Positions 42,923 through 52,334 of a DNA stretch of 64,000 bases are shown here, piece by piece; position 1 is the first letter of the stretch, and every line of letters starts with the position of its first letter. The notes beneath the pieces are model-generated. The model had not been told where the DNA came from, did no database searches, and worked only from the letters and a program-made list of their open reading frames with translations. Made by a program: the position numbers and the translations under genes. This stretch comes from Anaerolineales bacterium (GTDB lineage Bacteria > Chloroflexota > Anaerolineae > 4572-78 > J111): positions 124,001 through 188,000 of the forward strand of contig JACKAU010000009.1 of assembly GCA_020634855.1 (NCBI GenBank), read 5' to 3'.

Positions 42923-43655
42923 GTTGGTTTGATTAAATCTTGAATATGACGAATTTAAGCGCCTAACGCCAATCATATTAATTCAAACCAAATTCCTACT
43001 TGACAGCGGTTTCCAACTATGCTTGAATAGTTAGACTGCATCCAGCAAAAGGGCCGAAATCTTAAAAATTGTTTCTACTTACCTGTAAATCCGTTTGTTT
43101 CCTCTGTAAAAGTTGCTACACTCTCAACTCTTTTGCCCTTTATTACTATCACTGAACCTTAAAATGCACCGGAAAATAAAGCTCGTTGTAGCCCCAGGTT
43201 CGCTTATAAGCCACATTACAAGATTTTGATGATTTTCCCTACACTAGCCAACTCAAGTTTCTTCGTAGAGGTTAGTTAGCGTCATTCGGTTGGGAGGCCG
43301 ATTGGGGCTGTTGTTTTCTTAGCACTAAAGCCGAGTTCTGCTACTTTAATGCAAAAAAGTGGTGGACTTTGGACTTTCGGCTGTTTTCCGGCAAACGTAT
43401 TTCGATCAAGCAAGTCAGGCACACTTCTAGCTATATATTAATTCAAACTCAATACAGATTCGGTTTAGAACTCTACTACTGATTATTTCGCCTTGGTTTT
43501 CTGGGGTTTTGGGAGCAAGATTTAGCTACGCACATCATAGCACCATAATCCCCAATGAAAAGTGTAACTAATGCCGATCTTGGCCTACAGTACCCACCCT
43601 AAGCCATCTATAAGGTCAAGTTTCGTCGATAAAATCAAAAAACAGAGGAAATAGA
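42923..43655. other. 733-bp non-coding region between the trp and DUF11 promoters
   Basis: No credible gene is present. An imperfect inverted repeat (about 42920-42950 versus 42974-43003, both with TTGGTTTGA-like cores) lies at its left end. The rest is AT-rich and presumably carries the promoter of the DUF11 gene, but I cannot place its boxes with confidence. Confidence 0.4.
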
Positions 43656-46346
43656 ATGGTGCAAAAAAGACGAAAACAGTACAACGTTCCCGTCGTTTTT
43701 CGAGCAGCAATATTGGTTTTGGCCTTAATAGTAACCTTTTTTACGGTTACTCGGGTCAATGCAATTATTGAGGTCCCACCCGATAACGACATCTTTTTTC
43801 AAACAACAGGGAGAAATGCCGATATTGGCGTTGGTGATTATTACACCAATGCCAATGGCGATGACATTCGCCATTTGGTTGAAATCTACGTCCCCTGTAT
43901 ATCCGATGAAATTTTTAGAATTCAATTGTTTGATCCAGAATTATATGATGCTGGCCCGCCCGGAACCGAAGATGTCGATGATGAGGTTCGTGATGAGGGT
44001 GATATCACCAGTTTTCGTCTTTTTGATCCGGCCGGTACTGTCGTTACTGAACAAACGTTTGGCCCTTACCTTCAACCACCAGACCCGGCGGCGACTCCAC
44101 CACCCACCCACAATAACTGGATTGCCTTTTTTACTATTAATCTTCCGACCAATCCGATTGAAGGGGATACGTGTGGTATCTTCCAAATTGAAACTTGGAC
44201 AGGTAATGAAGGCGATACTGTTCCGGACAATAACGATGACAACGCCTGGAAATATCGCCTATTAGGCGGGCCAGATGGTGCTAACATTGACAGCGAAACA
44301 TTTGATCCGGCTGTTGGCCCTGATGGCAGAGTCGGTACCGGCGATGAAGCCGTGTTGGGGATTCAGCGGTTAAGTTTTCAACATAATAACTCTCAGGAAC
44401 AGACGTTTTACTGGTTTGTCGATGATGCGGCTTCGCCAACTTGGACCGGAAATAATTTTGATATCGATGAAGGTACCCCTCTCTGTGATGATCCTCAGGC
44501 TCCCTGCGAAATTAATTATACCTCTCCCTCAGGCGTAACGACTGGGGCCACCGAATCCGGTAATGCAGTCTGGAATCCGGGTCAGCCCGGACGTTTAGGT
44601 GATCAGTTTACTAATGCTGAAGCTGGCTTATGGCAGGCCGACGTCAATATTCCGGTCGATAATCAATATATCATCGAAATAGAAAACAGTGGTAAACCTA
44701 TTTTTTTGGAAGAGCCTATTTTACCTGAGTTGATCATCGCCAAAGATGACGGCGTAGAGTTTGTTACCTCGCCGGGAGTTACGACTTATACAATTACAAT
44801 CGAAAATATTGGCGAAGGTGCTGCACTGCCCATTGCCGGCCCGGAAGTGATCGACACCCTTCCCCCCGGCATGACGTTTGGTGGTTGTGTCGTCAATCCA
44901 CCTCTTAAAGGTACATGTGACCAGTCTGCCCCCGGCTCGGGCATTATCAATTTTGAACTGGATGCTCAGGATCCGGCTCTCAACCAGGACGGATCGGATT
45001 TTGGGCCCATTTTAGCGTATTTGCCGGGAACGGCTAGTGGTCTCATCCCCCAAGGAACCCTCACCGTCATTGCCAACATTGACCCCGGTCTGCCTGGCGC
45101 CTCAACTTTTACCAATACAGTCACCGTAGACTGGACCGATCTTTATAAAAACAACTACAAACCAAAAGAAGCCAAAGATATTGACAAAACCTCCTCTTTG
45201 GATTTACAGCTTTCCAAAAGACATATTCCTATTGTCGTCGAACCAGGTGGTAATCTAACCTACACGATTACCATTACCAATGTGGGTGGCGCCATTGCCA
45301 CGGGCGTCGTCATCACCGACCAAATTCCGGCCAATACCTCTTTTGTCATGGCTAGCGATGGCGGGACGTTTGCCAATGGGCTTATCACCTGGAATATCCC
45401 CTCGCTTAACATCAATGAGACCGTCAGCCGGCAAGTGGTGGTTCAGCTTGATGATCCGCTCGCGCCCGGCGTCGACGCCGTAACTAATACCGCCTGTGTA
45501 GGGGATGATGGCGCAAGCGGTGCGGATCGAAATCCTCAAGACAATTGTGACACCGTTACCACGCCGGTTACGAATACGCCTCAGGTTTTTCTTGATCCTA
45601 TTATTGTTAAGACCGTTGATGTGTCTGACGTTATTCCCGGTGACCAGGTCAATTACTCGGTCACAATTAGCAACCCCTCTACCAATTCCAATATCAGCGC
45701 CACCGATGTCCTCCTGATTGATGAGATGCCCCTCGAAATGGATCTAATTAGCTACAGTGTCAGTACTAACCCGGCCAGCCTGGTGATTAATTCCACCACC
45801 GTTACCACCGATGTGGTTTCAACGGTTGGTCACCCATCAGGGATTACCCAGACCATCGTTTCCACAATCACCGTGGAATTGCCCGAATTGGGCCTGGATC
45901 AATCGGTAACGCTCGATATCGTAGCCAGAGCTAATGGGTTGGCTGGTCCCCCTCCTTTGGACATCACGAATGTGGCAGCCCTAGAATGTAGCGGGTGTAA
46001 CCGTAAAGAGGATAGGAAAACTGTCAAAGTCCGCGATCAAGGCTCATCGCCTACCCCAACGCCTACGCGGCCGTCTGGCGGAGGGAACAATAATGACGAT
46101 GATGACGACAGTGGCGGTAACACTAACACTAGTACGACGACTAGCAGCAGTGGCGGCGGGCAACCTTCACCCAGTGTGTCAGTTCCGGCCACGGCTACCC
46201 CGGTTCTGCCGGTACTCCTGCTGCCGGAAACCGGGACCAGAGATAGCCAACTGCCGGGGCCAATGGCCCTAGTTGGGCTTCTAGGCGCGGTAAGCCTGGG
46301 CGGTTTACTCATGTGGAAATTACTTAAAGGCAACTCTCCGGAGTGA
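43656..46346 (+). CDS. DUF11 surface protein with LPETG sortase-type anchor
   Basis: 896 residues. A signal peptide (FRAAILVLALIVTFFTVTRVNA) leads an N-terminal beta-rich domain of about 330 residues. At least three DUF11 domains follow (about 365-500, 515-640, 650-770; for example TYTITIENIGEGAALPI and VEPGGNLTYTITITNVGGA). A PT/GN/S-rich spacer comes next. The C-terminus has LLPETGTRDSQ, a membrane segment (ALVGLLGAVSLGGLLMW) and a basic tail KLLKGNSPE. That is the LPXTG-membrane-basic layout for sortase anchoring to peptidoglycan. No sortase gene is in the window. GAGGAAA precedes the start, and a terminator follows. Confidence 0.88.
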   Translation: MVQKRRKQYNVPVVFRAAILVLALIVTFFTVTRVNAIIEVPPDNDIFFQTTGRNADIGVGDYYTNANGDDIRHLVEIYVPCISDEIFRIQLFDPELYDAGPPGTEDVDDEVRDEGDITSFRLFDPAGTVVTEQTFGPYLQPPDPAATPPPTHNNWIAFFTINLPTNPIEGDTCGIFQIETWTGNEGDTVPDNNDDNAWKYRLLGGPDGANIDSETFDPAVGPDGRVGTGDEAVLGIQRLSFQHNNSQEQTFYWFVDDAASPTWTGNNFDIDEGTPLCDDPQAPCEINYTSPSGVTTGATESGNAVWNPGQPGRLGDQFTNAEAGLWQADVNIPVDNQYIIEIENSGKPIFLEEPILPELIIAKDDGVEFVTSPGVTTYTITIENIGEGAALPIAGPEVIDTLPPGMTFGGCVVNPPLKGTCDQSAPGSGIINFELDAQDPALNQDGSDFGPILAYLPGTASGLIPQGTLTVIANIDPGLPGASTFTNTVTVDWTDLYKNNYKPKEAKDIDKTSSLDLQLSKRHIPIVVEPGGNLTYTITITNVGGAIATGVVITDQIPANTSFVMASDGGTFANGLITWNIPSLNINETVSRQVVVQLDDPLAPGVDAVTNTACVGDDGASGADRNPQDNCDTVTTPVTNTPQVFLDPIIVKTVDVSDVIPGDQVNYSVTISNPSTNSNISATDVLLIDEMPLEMDLISYSVSTNPASLVINSTTVTTDVVSTVGHPSGITQTIVSTITVELPELGLDQSVTLDIVARANGLAGPPPLDITNVAALECSGCNRKEDRKTVKVRDQGSSPTPTPTRPSGGGNNNDDDDDSGGNTNTSTTTSSSGGGQPSPSVSVPATATPVLPVLLLPETGTRDSQLPGPMALVGLLGAVSLGGLLMWKLLKGNSPE

Positions 46347-46353
46347 CCTTGTT

Positions 46354-46392
46354 AAACAAAAAGAGCCACCGATGAGGTGGCTCTTTTTGTTT
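46354..46392. terminator. Bidirectional rho-independent terminator
   Basis: AAACAAAAAGAGCCACC and GGTGGCTCTTTTTGTTT form a 17-bp perfect stem over a five-base loop. It terminates the DUF11 gene and the convergent crcB operon. Confidence 0.95.
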
Positions 46393-46395
46393 GAT

Positions 46396-47139
46396 TCAAA
46401 CTTTGACGCGATACCAATAGGGGTAAATTTCTCGAAATCCTAACTTGCCGTATAATTTTAGCGCCGCCTCATTGTTCAGCATCACCTGCAAATAGGCCGA
46501 TTTAGCCCCCTGCCGCGCTCCCCACGCTAATAAGCTGACCACCAGCTTTTGTCCCAACCCTTTACCCCGCTGTGATGGATCGGCGACGATGTCAAACAAA
46601 CCAACCCAGTCGCCGTCTCGGACGGCCAACCCACAGGCTACGGTTGTGTGCTGCTCCTGAAGGAGCATAAAGCATGTTTCAGGCACAATATGATTGAGAA
46701 TAGACGTAAGCGAAGTAATATGTTTAGGTTCGACCCCATTCATACGGATATATTCCTTAACCCACGCCTCGACCGGCTCGGTCCACTCCAACCTATCAGG
46801 AAATGGTTCAAAGACCTCCATATCGAGATCGAGCGTTTGAACACTGGTCAGCGCCTCCTGCTTATACCCGGCCGCAGCTAAAATCTCATCCAAATTGGCC
46901 GGCTGGACAAAGGGCGTAATTTTGAACACGCACGGAAGCTGCCGACCGCTGTAAATTTTCTCGCAAAATTTGATCTTGTGTTCGACAATCCCTGTGCCGG
47001 TATAAATAGGATTGACTGAATTAGCCCGGCGCGTATACCCATCGGCAAAACGCAAGAGCCAGCCATCAAATACCATCTGGCGACTGGCCGGCCAGGCATT
47101 GAGCGACGCTTCTTCAACACGCTTGGCGAAATCTGTCAT
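46396..47139 (-). CDS. GNAT-family N-acetyltransferase
   Basis: A 247-residue protein. The C-terminal GNAT fold (about 150-245) shows the acetyl-CoA loop GLFDIVADPSQRGKGLGQKLV (RGKGLG), the following helix LLAWGARQGAKSAYLQVMLNNEAALKLYGKLGF, and EIYPYWYRV. The N-terminal half is a second, degenerate GNAT-like domain. The substrate is unknown. The start shares one base with the FemAB gene stop (TAATG), so the two are coupled, which hints at a cell-wall or amino-acid substrate. Confidence 0.88.
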   Translation of the reverse strand: MTDFAKRVEEASLNAWPASRQMVFDGWLLRFADGYTRRANSVNPIYTGTGIVEHKIKFCEKIYSGRQLPCVFKITPFVQPANLDEILAAAGYKQEALTSVQTLDLDMEVFEPFPDRLEWTEPVEAWVKEYIRMNGVEPKHITSLTSILNHIVPETCFMLLQEQHTTVACGLAVRDGDWVGLFDIVADPSQRGKGLGQKLVVSLLAWGARQGAKSAYLQVMLNNEAALKLYGKLGFREIYPYWYRVKV

Positions 47140-48218
47140 TAAGCTTGTCCTTTTAGTTTTCGTAATAATGACCGGGCTTGCGGCAAAGTTTGGGTGAACG
47201 TTCGGTAAAGCCGAGGGCGTACCGGGTAATCATACGCGCCGATTCCCTGCCTCACCTCCCCACCAAACCCGCGTTTGAAACGATAAACGCCCCACATTCC
47301 GTCACGGTCATCAAAGACATCCGGTGCACCCCACATATCGTATTGATCGCAGCCTTTGGCTTTGACGCGACAAATAGCTGTCCACTGAAGCAAATGATTG
47401 GGCATTAATTTGCGATGCTGTTCGGTCGAGGCGCCATACATATACCAGGCGCTGCTGCCCAAGAAGAACAGGATCATTCCCGCCACGACTTCCCCATCCA
47501 CCGAGGACAGCAGTAGCTCAGCTTGATCGACTGCTATGAAGCGCTGCCAGACATCCATGTAGTAGGCTTCGGGTCGAATTAAAAAGCCATCGCGATGAGC
47601 AGTCTCGGCATACATTTGGTAAAAGACCGGTAGATCGGCCGCGGCACCGACATTGACCTCAACACCGTTGCGCTGCGCCAGCCGGATATTGTAGCGCCAC
47701 TTACTTTTCATTCGAGCCAGCAGTTCGTCCGGATCAGGCCGGACATCGATCAAAACGGTATTGCGAAATTGAATCTGTTCCGGGGAAAAGCGCCAGCCGC
47801 GTCGGTCGAGCAAATGCAAAACGGTTTGCCCTACCGGGTCAAGCGGTTGATCGGCCGCCGGTTCGCCCCATTGGCGCGGGACATCCGGATCGATTTTGAT
47901 AAAGAGGGCGTTATTTTCGGCGGCATATTGTTCCAGATCATTGAAAACACAGTTCACCAATTCTTCGTCGGCATAATCAAGCGCGGGACCTTTGGTGACG
48001 TACATGAATCGCCAGGGAGTCGGCGGCATGGGTCGCGCCAACACTTGGGCCGCCGCCACGGGCCGATCGGCTCGACGCCACAACAGCCGCGTTGCCGACC
48101 AACCCCAGCGACTTTTGAACTCACCCCACTCCCAGCCTTGCAGGGCATGCGCGTAGGGTATCTCTGCCAGGCTTTGCTCCCACTCGGCTGGTGAATCAAT
48201 AAACTGCCAGTTTGCCAT
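47139..48218 (-). CDS. FemAB-family peptidoglycan bridge aminoacyltransferase
   Basis: A 359-residue protein of the FemABX/peptidoglycan-bridge family. The N-terminal GNAT half has HALQGWEWGEFKSRWGWSA, and the C-terminal half has MKSKWRYNIRLAQRNGVEV and YMYGASTEQHRKLMPNHLLQWTAI, then YDMWGAPDVFD. FemABX enzymes add amino acids from aminoacyl-tRNA to lipid II or peptidoglycan stems. The ATG at 48218 overlaps the upstream stop by one base. The presence of an LPETG protein nearby agrees with a bridged peptidoglycan, but the amino acid added cannot be read. Confidence 0.9.
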   Translation of the reverse strand: MANWQFIDSPAEWEQSLAEIPYAHALQGWEWGEFKSRWGWSATRLLWRRADRPVAAAQVLARPMPPTPWRFMYVTKGPALDYADEELVNCVFNDLEQYAAENNALFIKIDPDVPRQWGEPAADQPLDPVGQTVLHLLDRRGWRFSPEQIQFRNTVLIDVRPDPDELLARMKSKWRYNIRLAQRNGVEVNVGAAADLPVFYQMYAETAHRDGFLIRPEAYYMDVWQRFIAVDQAELLLSSVDGEVVAGMILFFLGSSAWYMYGASTEQHRKLMPNHLLQWTAICRVKAKGCDQYDMWGAPDVFDDRDGMWGVYRFKRGFGGEVRQGIGAYDYPVRPRLYRTFTQTLPQARSLLRKLKGQA

Positions 48219-49507
48219 CAAGTGGACAGCCCCAGACCGGCGGTTCGCCCAATCGCCTGTAGAATGCCGCCTCTACCGACCAATCCGGCCAATTGCCCCT
48301 GATCGTCAACCACAGGTAATCGTTTGATACTATGTTCGACCAGCAGGCGTAAAGCATCCCGTAGCGAGGTATCGAGCGTAACGGTCATGACCGGTGTGGT
48401 CATAATTTCGGCGGCTGTGCGCTGCCGGAGGTGGAAACTATCAGCTTTTTTTACAGGTAGTTGGTGGGTAAGCGCCTGGATTACATCACTGCGTTCCGTG
48501 GCGGTGGCCTGGCGGATTAAATCACCGTCGGTGATAATTCCCACCACGTGCTGCGCTTGATCGATCACCACCACGCGCCGCTGTAAGCTGGTTACCATCA
48601 ACTCGACAATTTCAACCAACGGCGCATCAGTTAACACTGTCGGCACGTTCATGACCATGATATCGCGCACCTGATTGTGAACGCCGGGTGGCGGGCTGGG
48701 GCGGACCGGTTGATCGACCGGCGGCTGAGAAAAGGCCCGAAGGACATCAACCCGGCTAATGATCCCTTGCAACTTTTGCGCCTCATCGACCACCGGCAGC
48801 CGCTTAATGCCATACTTCAGCATCAACTCGATGGCTTGAGCGATGGGCATGTCGCCGGTCACGGTAATCGGGTCGTGGGTCATAATTTGGGCCACGGTTT
48901 GATCAATTCGACGCAGGCGATGAAGTTCGGCGGCCATCTCGTCTGACGTCAATTCGTGCTGGGCGCTCAATGATAGCAGTTCGATTTTTTTGTGAATGTC
49001 GCCCTCAGTCACAATGCCAACCACCCGCTGCGCGTCATCGACCACCGGCAGTGCTTTGTAGACCTTGTCCAGCAGCAGGTCCACCACATTGAGCAGGGGT
49101 TTCGTGACATTCACGCTCTGAACTTCTCGACTCATCACATCCTGTACCGGAACGCTGCCCGGCACCTGTCGTAGGGCGCGATGGCCGTAGGCCACCACTT
49201 CAATGGCTTCCAGAGTGATTAACCCCTCACTAACCATGGTTTGGATTTGAGGCAGCACACGCTGAATGCGTCGTGGATTATCAATCCACTCGATAATCAG
49301 GGGCAAATCAGAAGATAACGCTACCAAACTCGCCGAGCGAATGCGGCTATGCGCCCCAAAGCCGGTCAACGCTCGAAAAACCGTTGCGCCGCCACAATCC
49401 TCGTCTTTGAGCTTTTGTAGAATAGCTGTATGCAGCGGCTTATGCCCCCATTTGTCGCTCTCGCCGATATAAATGGTTACCTTTTGGGCCGGGCCTTTAA
49501 TTTGCAT
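48218..49507 (-). CDS. DUF190 domain fused to four CBS domains
   Basis: 429 residues. An N-terminal DUF190 domain (about 5-110, QKVTIYIGESDKWGHKPLHTAILQKLKDEDCGGATVFRALTGFG) is followed by four CBS domains in two pairs. These are VQDVMSREVQSVNVTKPLLNVVDLLLD, VAQIMTHDPITVTGDMPIAQAIELM, VRDIMVMNVPTVLTDAPLVEIVELM and AAEIMTTPVMTVTLDTSLRDALRLL. CBS pairs bind adenine nucleotides and often gate channels or transporters. The gene starts three bases after crcB, a known genomic partner of DUF190, so it is probably the cytoplasmic regulator of fluoride export. Confidence 0.93.
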   Translation of the reverse strand: MQIKGPAQKVTIYIGESDKWGHKPLHTAILQKLKDEDCGGATVFRALTGFGAHSRIRSASLVALSSDLPLIIEWIDNPRRIQRVLPQIQTMVSEGLITLEAIEVVAYGHRALRQVPGSVPVQDVMSREVQSVNVTKPLLNVVDLLLDKVYKALPVVDDAQRVVGIVTEGDIHKKIELLSLSAQHELTSDEMAAELHRLRRIDQTVAQIMTHDPITVTGDMPIAQAIELMLKYGIKRLPVVDEAQKLQGIISRVDVLRAFSQPPVDQPVRPSPPPGVHNQVRDIMVMNVPTVLTDAPLVEIVELMVTSLQRRVVVIDQAQHVVGIITDGDLIRQATATERSDVIQALTHQLPVKKADSFHLRQRTAAEIMTTPVMTVTLDTSLRDALRLLVEHSIKRLPVVDDQGQLAGLVGRGGILQAIGRTAGLGLST

Positions 49508-49510
49508 GCA

Positions 49511-49903
49511 TCACCCCCCATAAATCGGTCTCTGGATGAGTTGGGCGACCACAACACCCAGGATCACCCCGATCATTCCCAAAACCGTGTTACCAAAAAA
49601 GTTAAGACTAGCAGCCCACCAACCGCTACCTCTCAGCAACGTGAACGTTTCGAAACTAAAGGAAGAGAACGTGGTAAAGCCTCCCAAAAAACCGACCGCT
49701 ACAAAAAGTCTGAACTCCGGCGAGACCAAAAATCGTTCGGTAATCAGGGTCAAAAAGAGCGCGATGATGAAACTCCCGCTCACATTGGCGATCATCGTGC
49801 CATACGGAAAGTCCGCTCCCCAACGGGCCGCGGCCCATTGCTGAACTAAAAAACGAGCGTTCGCGCCCAAGAATCCGCCCAGTCCAATCCACAGATATTT
49901 CAC
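49511..49903 (-). CDS. crcB: Fluoride ion channel CrcB/FluC
   Basis: A 130-residue protein from the GTG at 49903. GGAGGAG lies nine bases upstream of that GTG, while the ATG at 49924 is too close to the transcription start to have a ribosome site. It has four membrane helices with GGFLGANARFLVQQW, GTMIANVSGSF and the pore motif GFLGGFTTFSSFSFE (TTFSSFS). Members are dual-topology dimers that export F-. It is the first gene of a four-gene operon. Confidence 0.93.
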   Translation of the reverse strand: MKYLWIGLGGFLGANARFLVQQWAAARWGADFPYGTMIANVSGSFIIALFLTLITERFLVSPEFRLFVAVGFLGGFTTFSSFSFETFTLLRGSGWWAASLNFFGNTVLGMIGVILGVVVAQLIQRPIYGG

Positions 49904-49938
49904 GTTGCTGTACTCCTCCACCATAAATTTTAAGTCAT

Positions 49939-49967
49939 ACTATAGGTGGTCAATCAGTTTGCGTCAA
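49939..49967 (-). promoter_or_regulatory. Promoter of the crcB operon
   Basis: On the minus strand TTGACG (49967-49962), a 17-bp spacer and TATAGT (49944-49939). The leader to the GTG at 49903 is about 30 bases, too short for a fluoride riboswitch. Confidence 0.7.
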
Positions 49968-50125
49968 TTCTTTTGCCCTGTACTATAAATACACATGTTG
50001 AAGTGAATTCAGCCGGGAAACAACACCGGAATGCAAATATACCGGAGCTACCAAGCTGGCTTTGTCATTCAGGCGGGGTCAATGTAAACTTTGACGCGCC
50101 AGATCTTTATGTTCAGGGGGAAATT

Positions 50126-51109
50126 ATGAAAGCTATTGTTGTCCAAGAAGAAAAAGACGGTTATCCGCTGGTTTGGCAGGAAGTTGAGTCGCCCAGCTAT
50201 GGCCCCAATGAAGTCCTGGTCGATATCTACGCCTCGGCGCTTAACCGGGCCGATTTGAGCCAGCGACGGGGCAAGTATCCACCCCCGCCGGGCGCCTCCG
50301 ATATTATGGGCTTGGAGATGGCCGGCGTGATTGCCGCAGTTGGGGCTAGGGTCACCAACTGGCAGGTCGGTGATCGGGTGTGCGCCTTACTGCCGGGCGG
50401 CGGTTATGCCGAGCAGGTTAATGTGCCAGCCGATATGCTCATGCCCATTCCCGATAACTGGAGTTTTGAGCAAGCAGCGGCCTTACCGGAAGTGTTTTTT
50501 ACGGCTTACCTGAATTTATTTATGGAAGGCAGTCTCGAACCGGGCGAGACTGTTTTGATCCACGGCGGAGCCAGCGGGGTTGGTACAGCCGGGATTCAGT
50601 TGGCCCACCAGGCTGGCTGTCGTGTCTTGATCACCGCCGGAGCGGATGAAAAGCTCGCCGCTTGCCGCGATTTGGGCGCGGATTTAACGATTAATTACAA
50701 AGAAGAAGATTTTGTCGAACGCATTCGCACTTACACCAACAATGCAGGTGTCGATCTGATCTTGGACATGGTTGGCGCCGACTATTTTGAGCGCAACCTC
50801 AATCTGTTGAACCCATACGGCCGGTTGGTCTTTATTTCCACGCTCAGTGGCGCAAAAACAGAACTAGATATCAGAAAGCTGATGGGTAAACGGCTACGCC
50901 TCATCGGCTCGGTGCTACGGGCGCGGCCACTAACTGAAAAAGTCGCGATCAAAGAGCGCCTTATGGCCCAGTTTTGGCCTTCGCTACTAGATGGCTCGAT
51001 CAAAACAATCATCGATTCCGTTTACCCGATCGAAAAAACCGAAGAAGCCCACCACTATATGGCCGAGAATAAAAACATCGGCAAGATTATTTTGAAGGTT
51101 CGTGGCTGA
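50126..51109 (+). CDS. PIG3-type NAD(P)H quinone oxidoreductase
   Basis: 327 residues from the ATG at 50126 (MKAIVVQEEKDG) with GGGGG upstream. It is a medium-chain dehydrogenase without zinc ligands. The N-terminal GroES fold has ALNRADLSQRRGKYPPPPGASDIMGLEMAG. The Rossmann fold has VLIHGGASGVGTAGIQLAHQAGC, AGADEKLAACRDLGADLTINYKEEDF and LDMVGADYFERNL. It reduces quinones or enones with NADPH. The in-frame codons upstream are non-family and excluded. Confidence 0.95.
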   Translation: MKAIVVQEEKDGYPLVWQEVESPSYGPNEVLVDIYASALNRADLSQRRGKYPPPPGASDIMGLEMAGVIAAVGARVTNWQVGDRVCALLPGGGYAEQVNVPADMLMPIPDNWSFEQAAALPEVFFTAYLNLFMEGSLEPGETVLIHGGASGVGTAGIQLAHQAGCRVLITAGADEKLAACRDLGADLTINYKEEDFVERIRTYTNNAGVDLILDMVGADYFERNLNLLNPYGRLVFISTLSGAKTELDIRKLMGKRLRLIGSVLRARPLTEKVAIKERLMAQFWPSLLDGSIKTIIDSVYPIEKTEEAHHYMAENKNIGKIILKVRG

Positions 51110-51296
51110 TGACCAGATTCACGCAAATACGTTAAAATATCAGAAACGGATTAGCCACCAAGGTTTGGTAATTTCACTAAATTCTTGTGCTAATCATGCT
51201 TATTTCCTATAGTAAAAATCAATAAAAGATTGTATCATCAATATGGATCGATAAAATTTATGGGGGCTTTCCTGGCCGGTGCCGTGAGGGTCCATA

Positions 51297-52196
51297 ATGA
51301 TGATATTTAACAATCAAAAGAACAACAAACGATTTAGACGAATTGTCGTTAAACTTAAACGCAAATGCGTCAACTCATTGTTGAAACTGGGCGAACACCG
51401 GTCGCCTACCTTCCTCTGCCACCACGAAGCCGAAAAACTACACCAAAAATATCCAATTCGAGATCATTATAAATACGATATCGATTCTAAAAAAGAGCGT
51501 GCTGCCAAAAGATTCTGTAATCTCAGCCGATTTTTTCACCTGACTGGTGTTAAAAATGTTGTAGAAGTAGGGGCCGGCGATGGAAGATTGGCTTATCTGT
51601 TTGCGCAAAACGGTTTTATCTCCCATATTATTGATATAGAAGATTGGCGAGATGACGACGTAAAACGAGCGAAAAATATTTCATTCAATCGAATCGATCC
51701 AAGGGAAAAATATGGGAGGCCGGCAAATACAACCGATCTGGTCATCTCATATAATTCATTTGAACACGTTGCCGACCCAACCCTGGCCCTCCAAGAAATG
51801 ATTCGAATTACTCGCCCAGGTGGGTACATTCATTTGGAGTTTGGTCCCCTATATAATAGCCCCTGGGGATTGCATGCCTACCGAACTTATCATGCCCCCT
51901 ACCCTCAATTCCTACTTGACAAGCCTGTATTGCAACAATTTGTTGTTAAAAATGGAATCTATGATTTAGGTGCTTATAGGCAAAATTTTCAATATATAAA
52001 TAAATGGGCTTTGGACGATTACCGCCGCTTAGTTTCTGCGTTAGAAAATCGCGTTAGAGTTATAAAATTTCGTCCAAAAATCATGACCGACGAACTTTGG
52101 GTCATTTTTCGATACTTAAAGTGCTTCTGGGGACATAATTTATCATTCGATGAGTTGGTAACTGCCTCCCTAACCATTACGCTCCAAGTAAAGTAA
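51297..52196 (+). CDS. Class I SAM-dependent methyltransferase
   Basis: A 299-residue protein with a Rossmann methyltransferase core. The SAM loop is VVEVGAGDGRLAYLFAQNG, the acidic residue lies in IIDIEDW, motif IV is LVISYNSFEHVADPTLALQEM and motif V is RITRPGGYIHLEFGP. The N-terminal 60 residues are Lys/Arg-rich and might bind membrane lipid or RNA. Base composition and codon use are visibly more AT-rich than the neighbours, which suggests recent acquisition. The substrate is unknown. The gene stands alone. Confidence 0.88.
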   Translation: MMIFNNQKNNKRFRRIVVKLKRKCVNSLLKLGEHRSPTFLCHHEAEKLHQKYPIRDHYKYDIDSKKERAAKRFCNLSRFFHLTGVKNVVEVGAGDGRLAYLFAQNGFISHIIDIEDWRDDDVKRAKNISFNRIDPREKYGRPANTTDLVISYNSFEHVADPTLALQEMIRITRPGGYIHLEFGPLYNSPWGLHAYRTYHAPYPQFLLDKPVLQQFVVKNGIYDLGAYRQNFQYINKWALDDYRRLVSALENRVRVIKFRPKIMTDELWVIFRYLKCFWGHNLSFDELVTASLTITLQVK

Positions 52197-52334
52197 GATT
52201 CTTACAATTGTCAGCAAAAATACTGGGTAACAGTCGGTTTAGTAGACTAATCAACTAACTTAGTAAACAACCATTGAGGTTAGGTAAGAAGTGCCTATCC
52301 CCTCCACACGTCTATTTCTTGGGAAATATGTAGC

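Noticed and set aside
49904..49980. Fluoride riboswitch upstream of crcB
   Set aside because: The leader between the -10 box and the GTG start is only about 30 bases, and no GATGG/CTGATG-type conserved core is visible.
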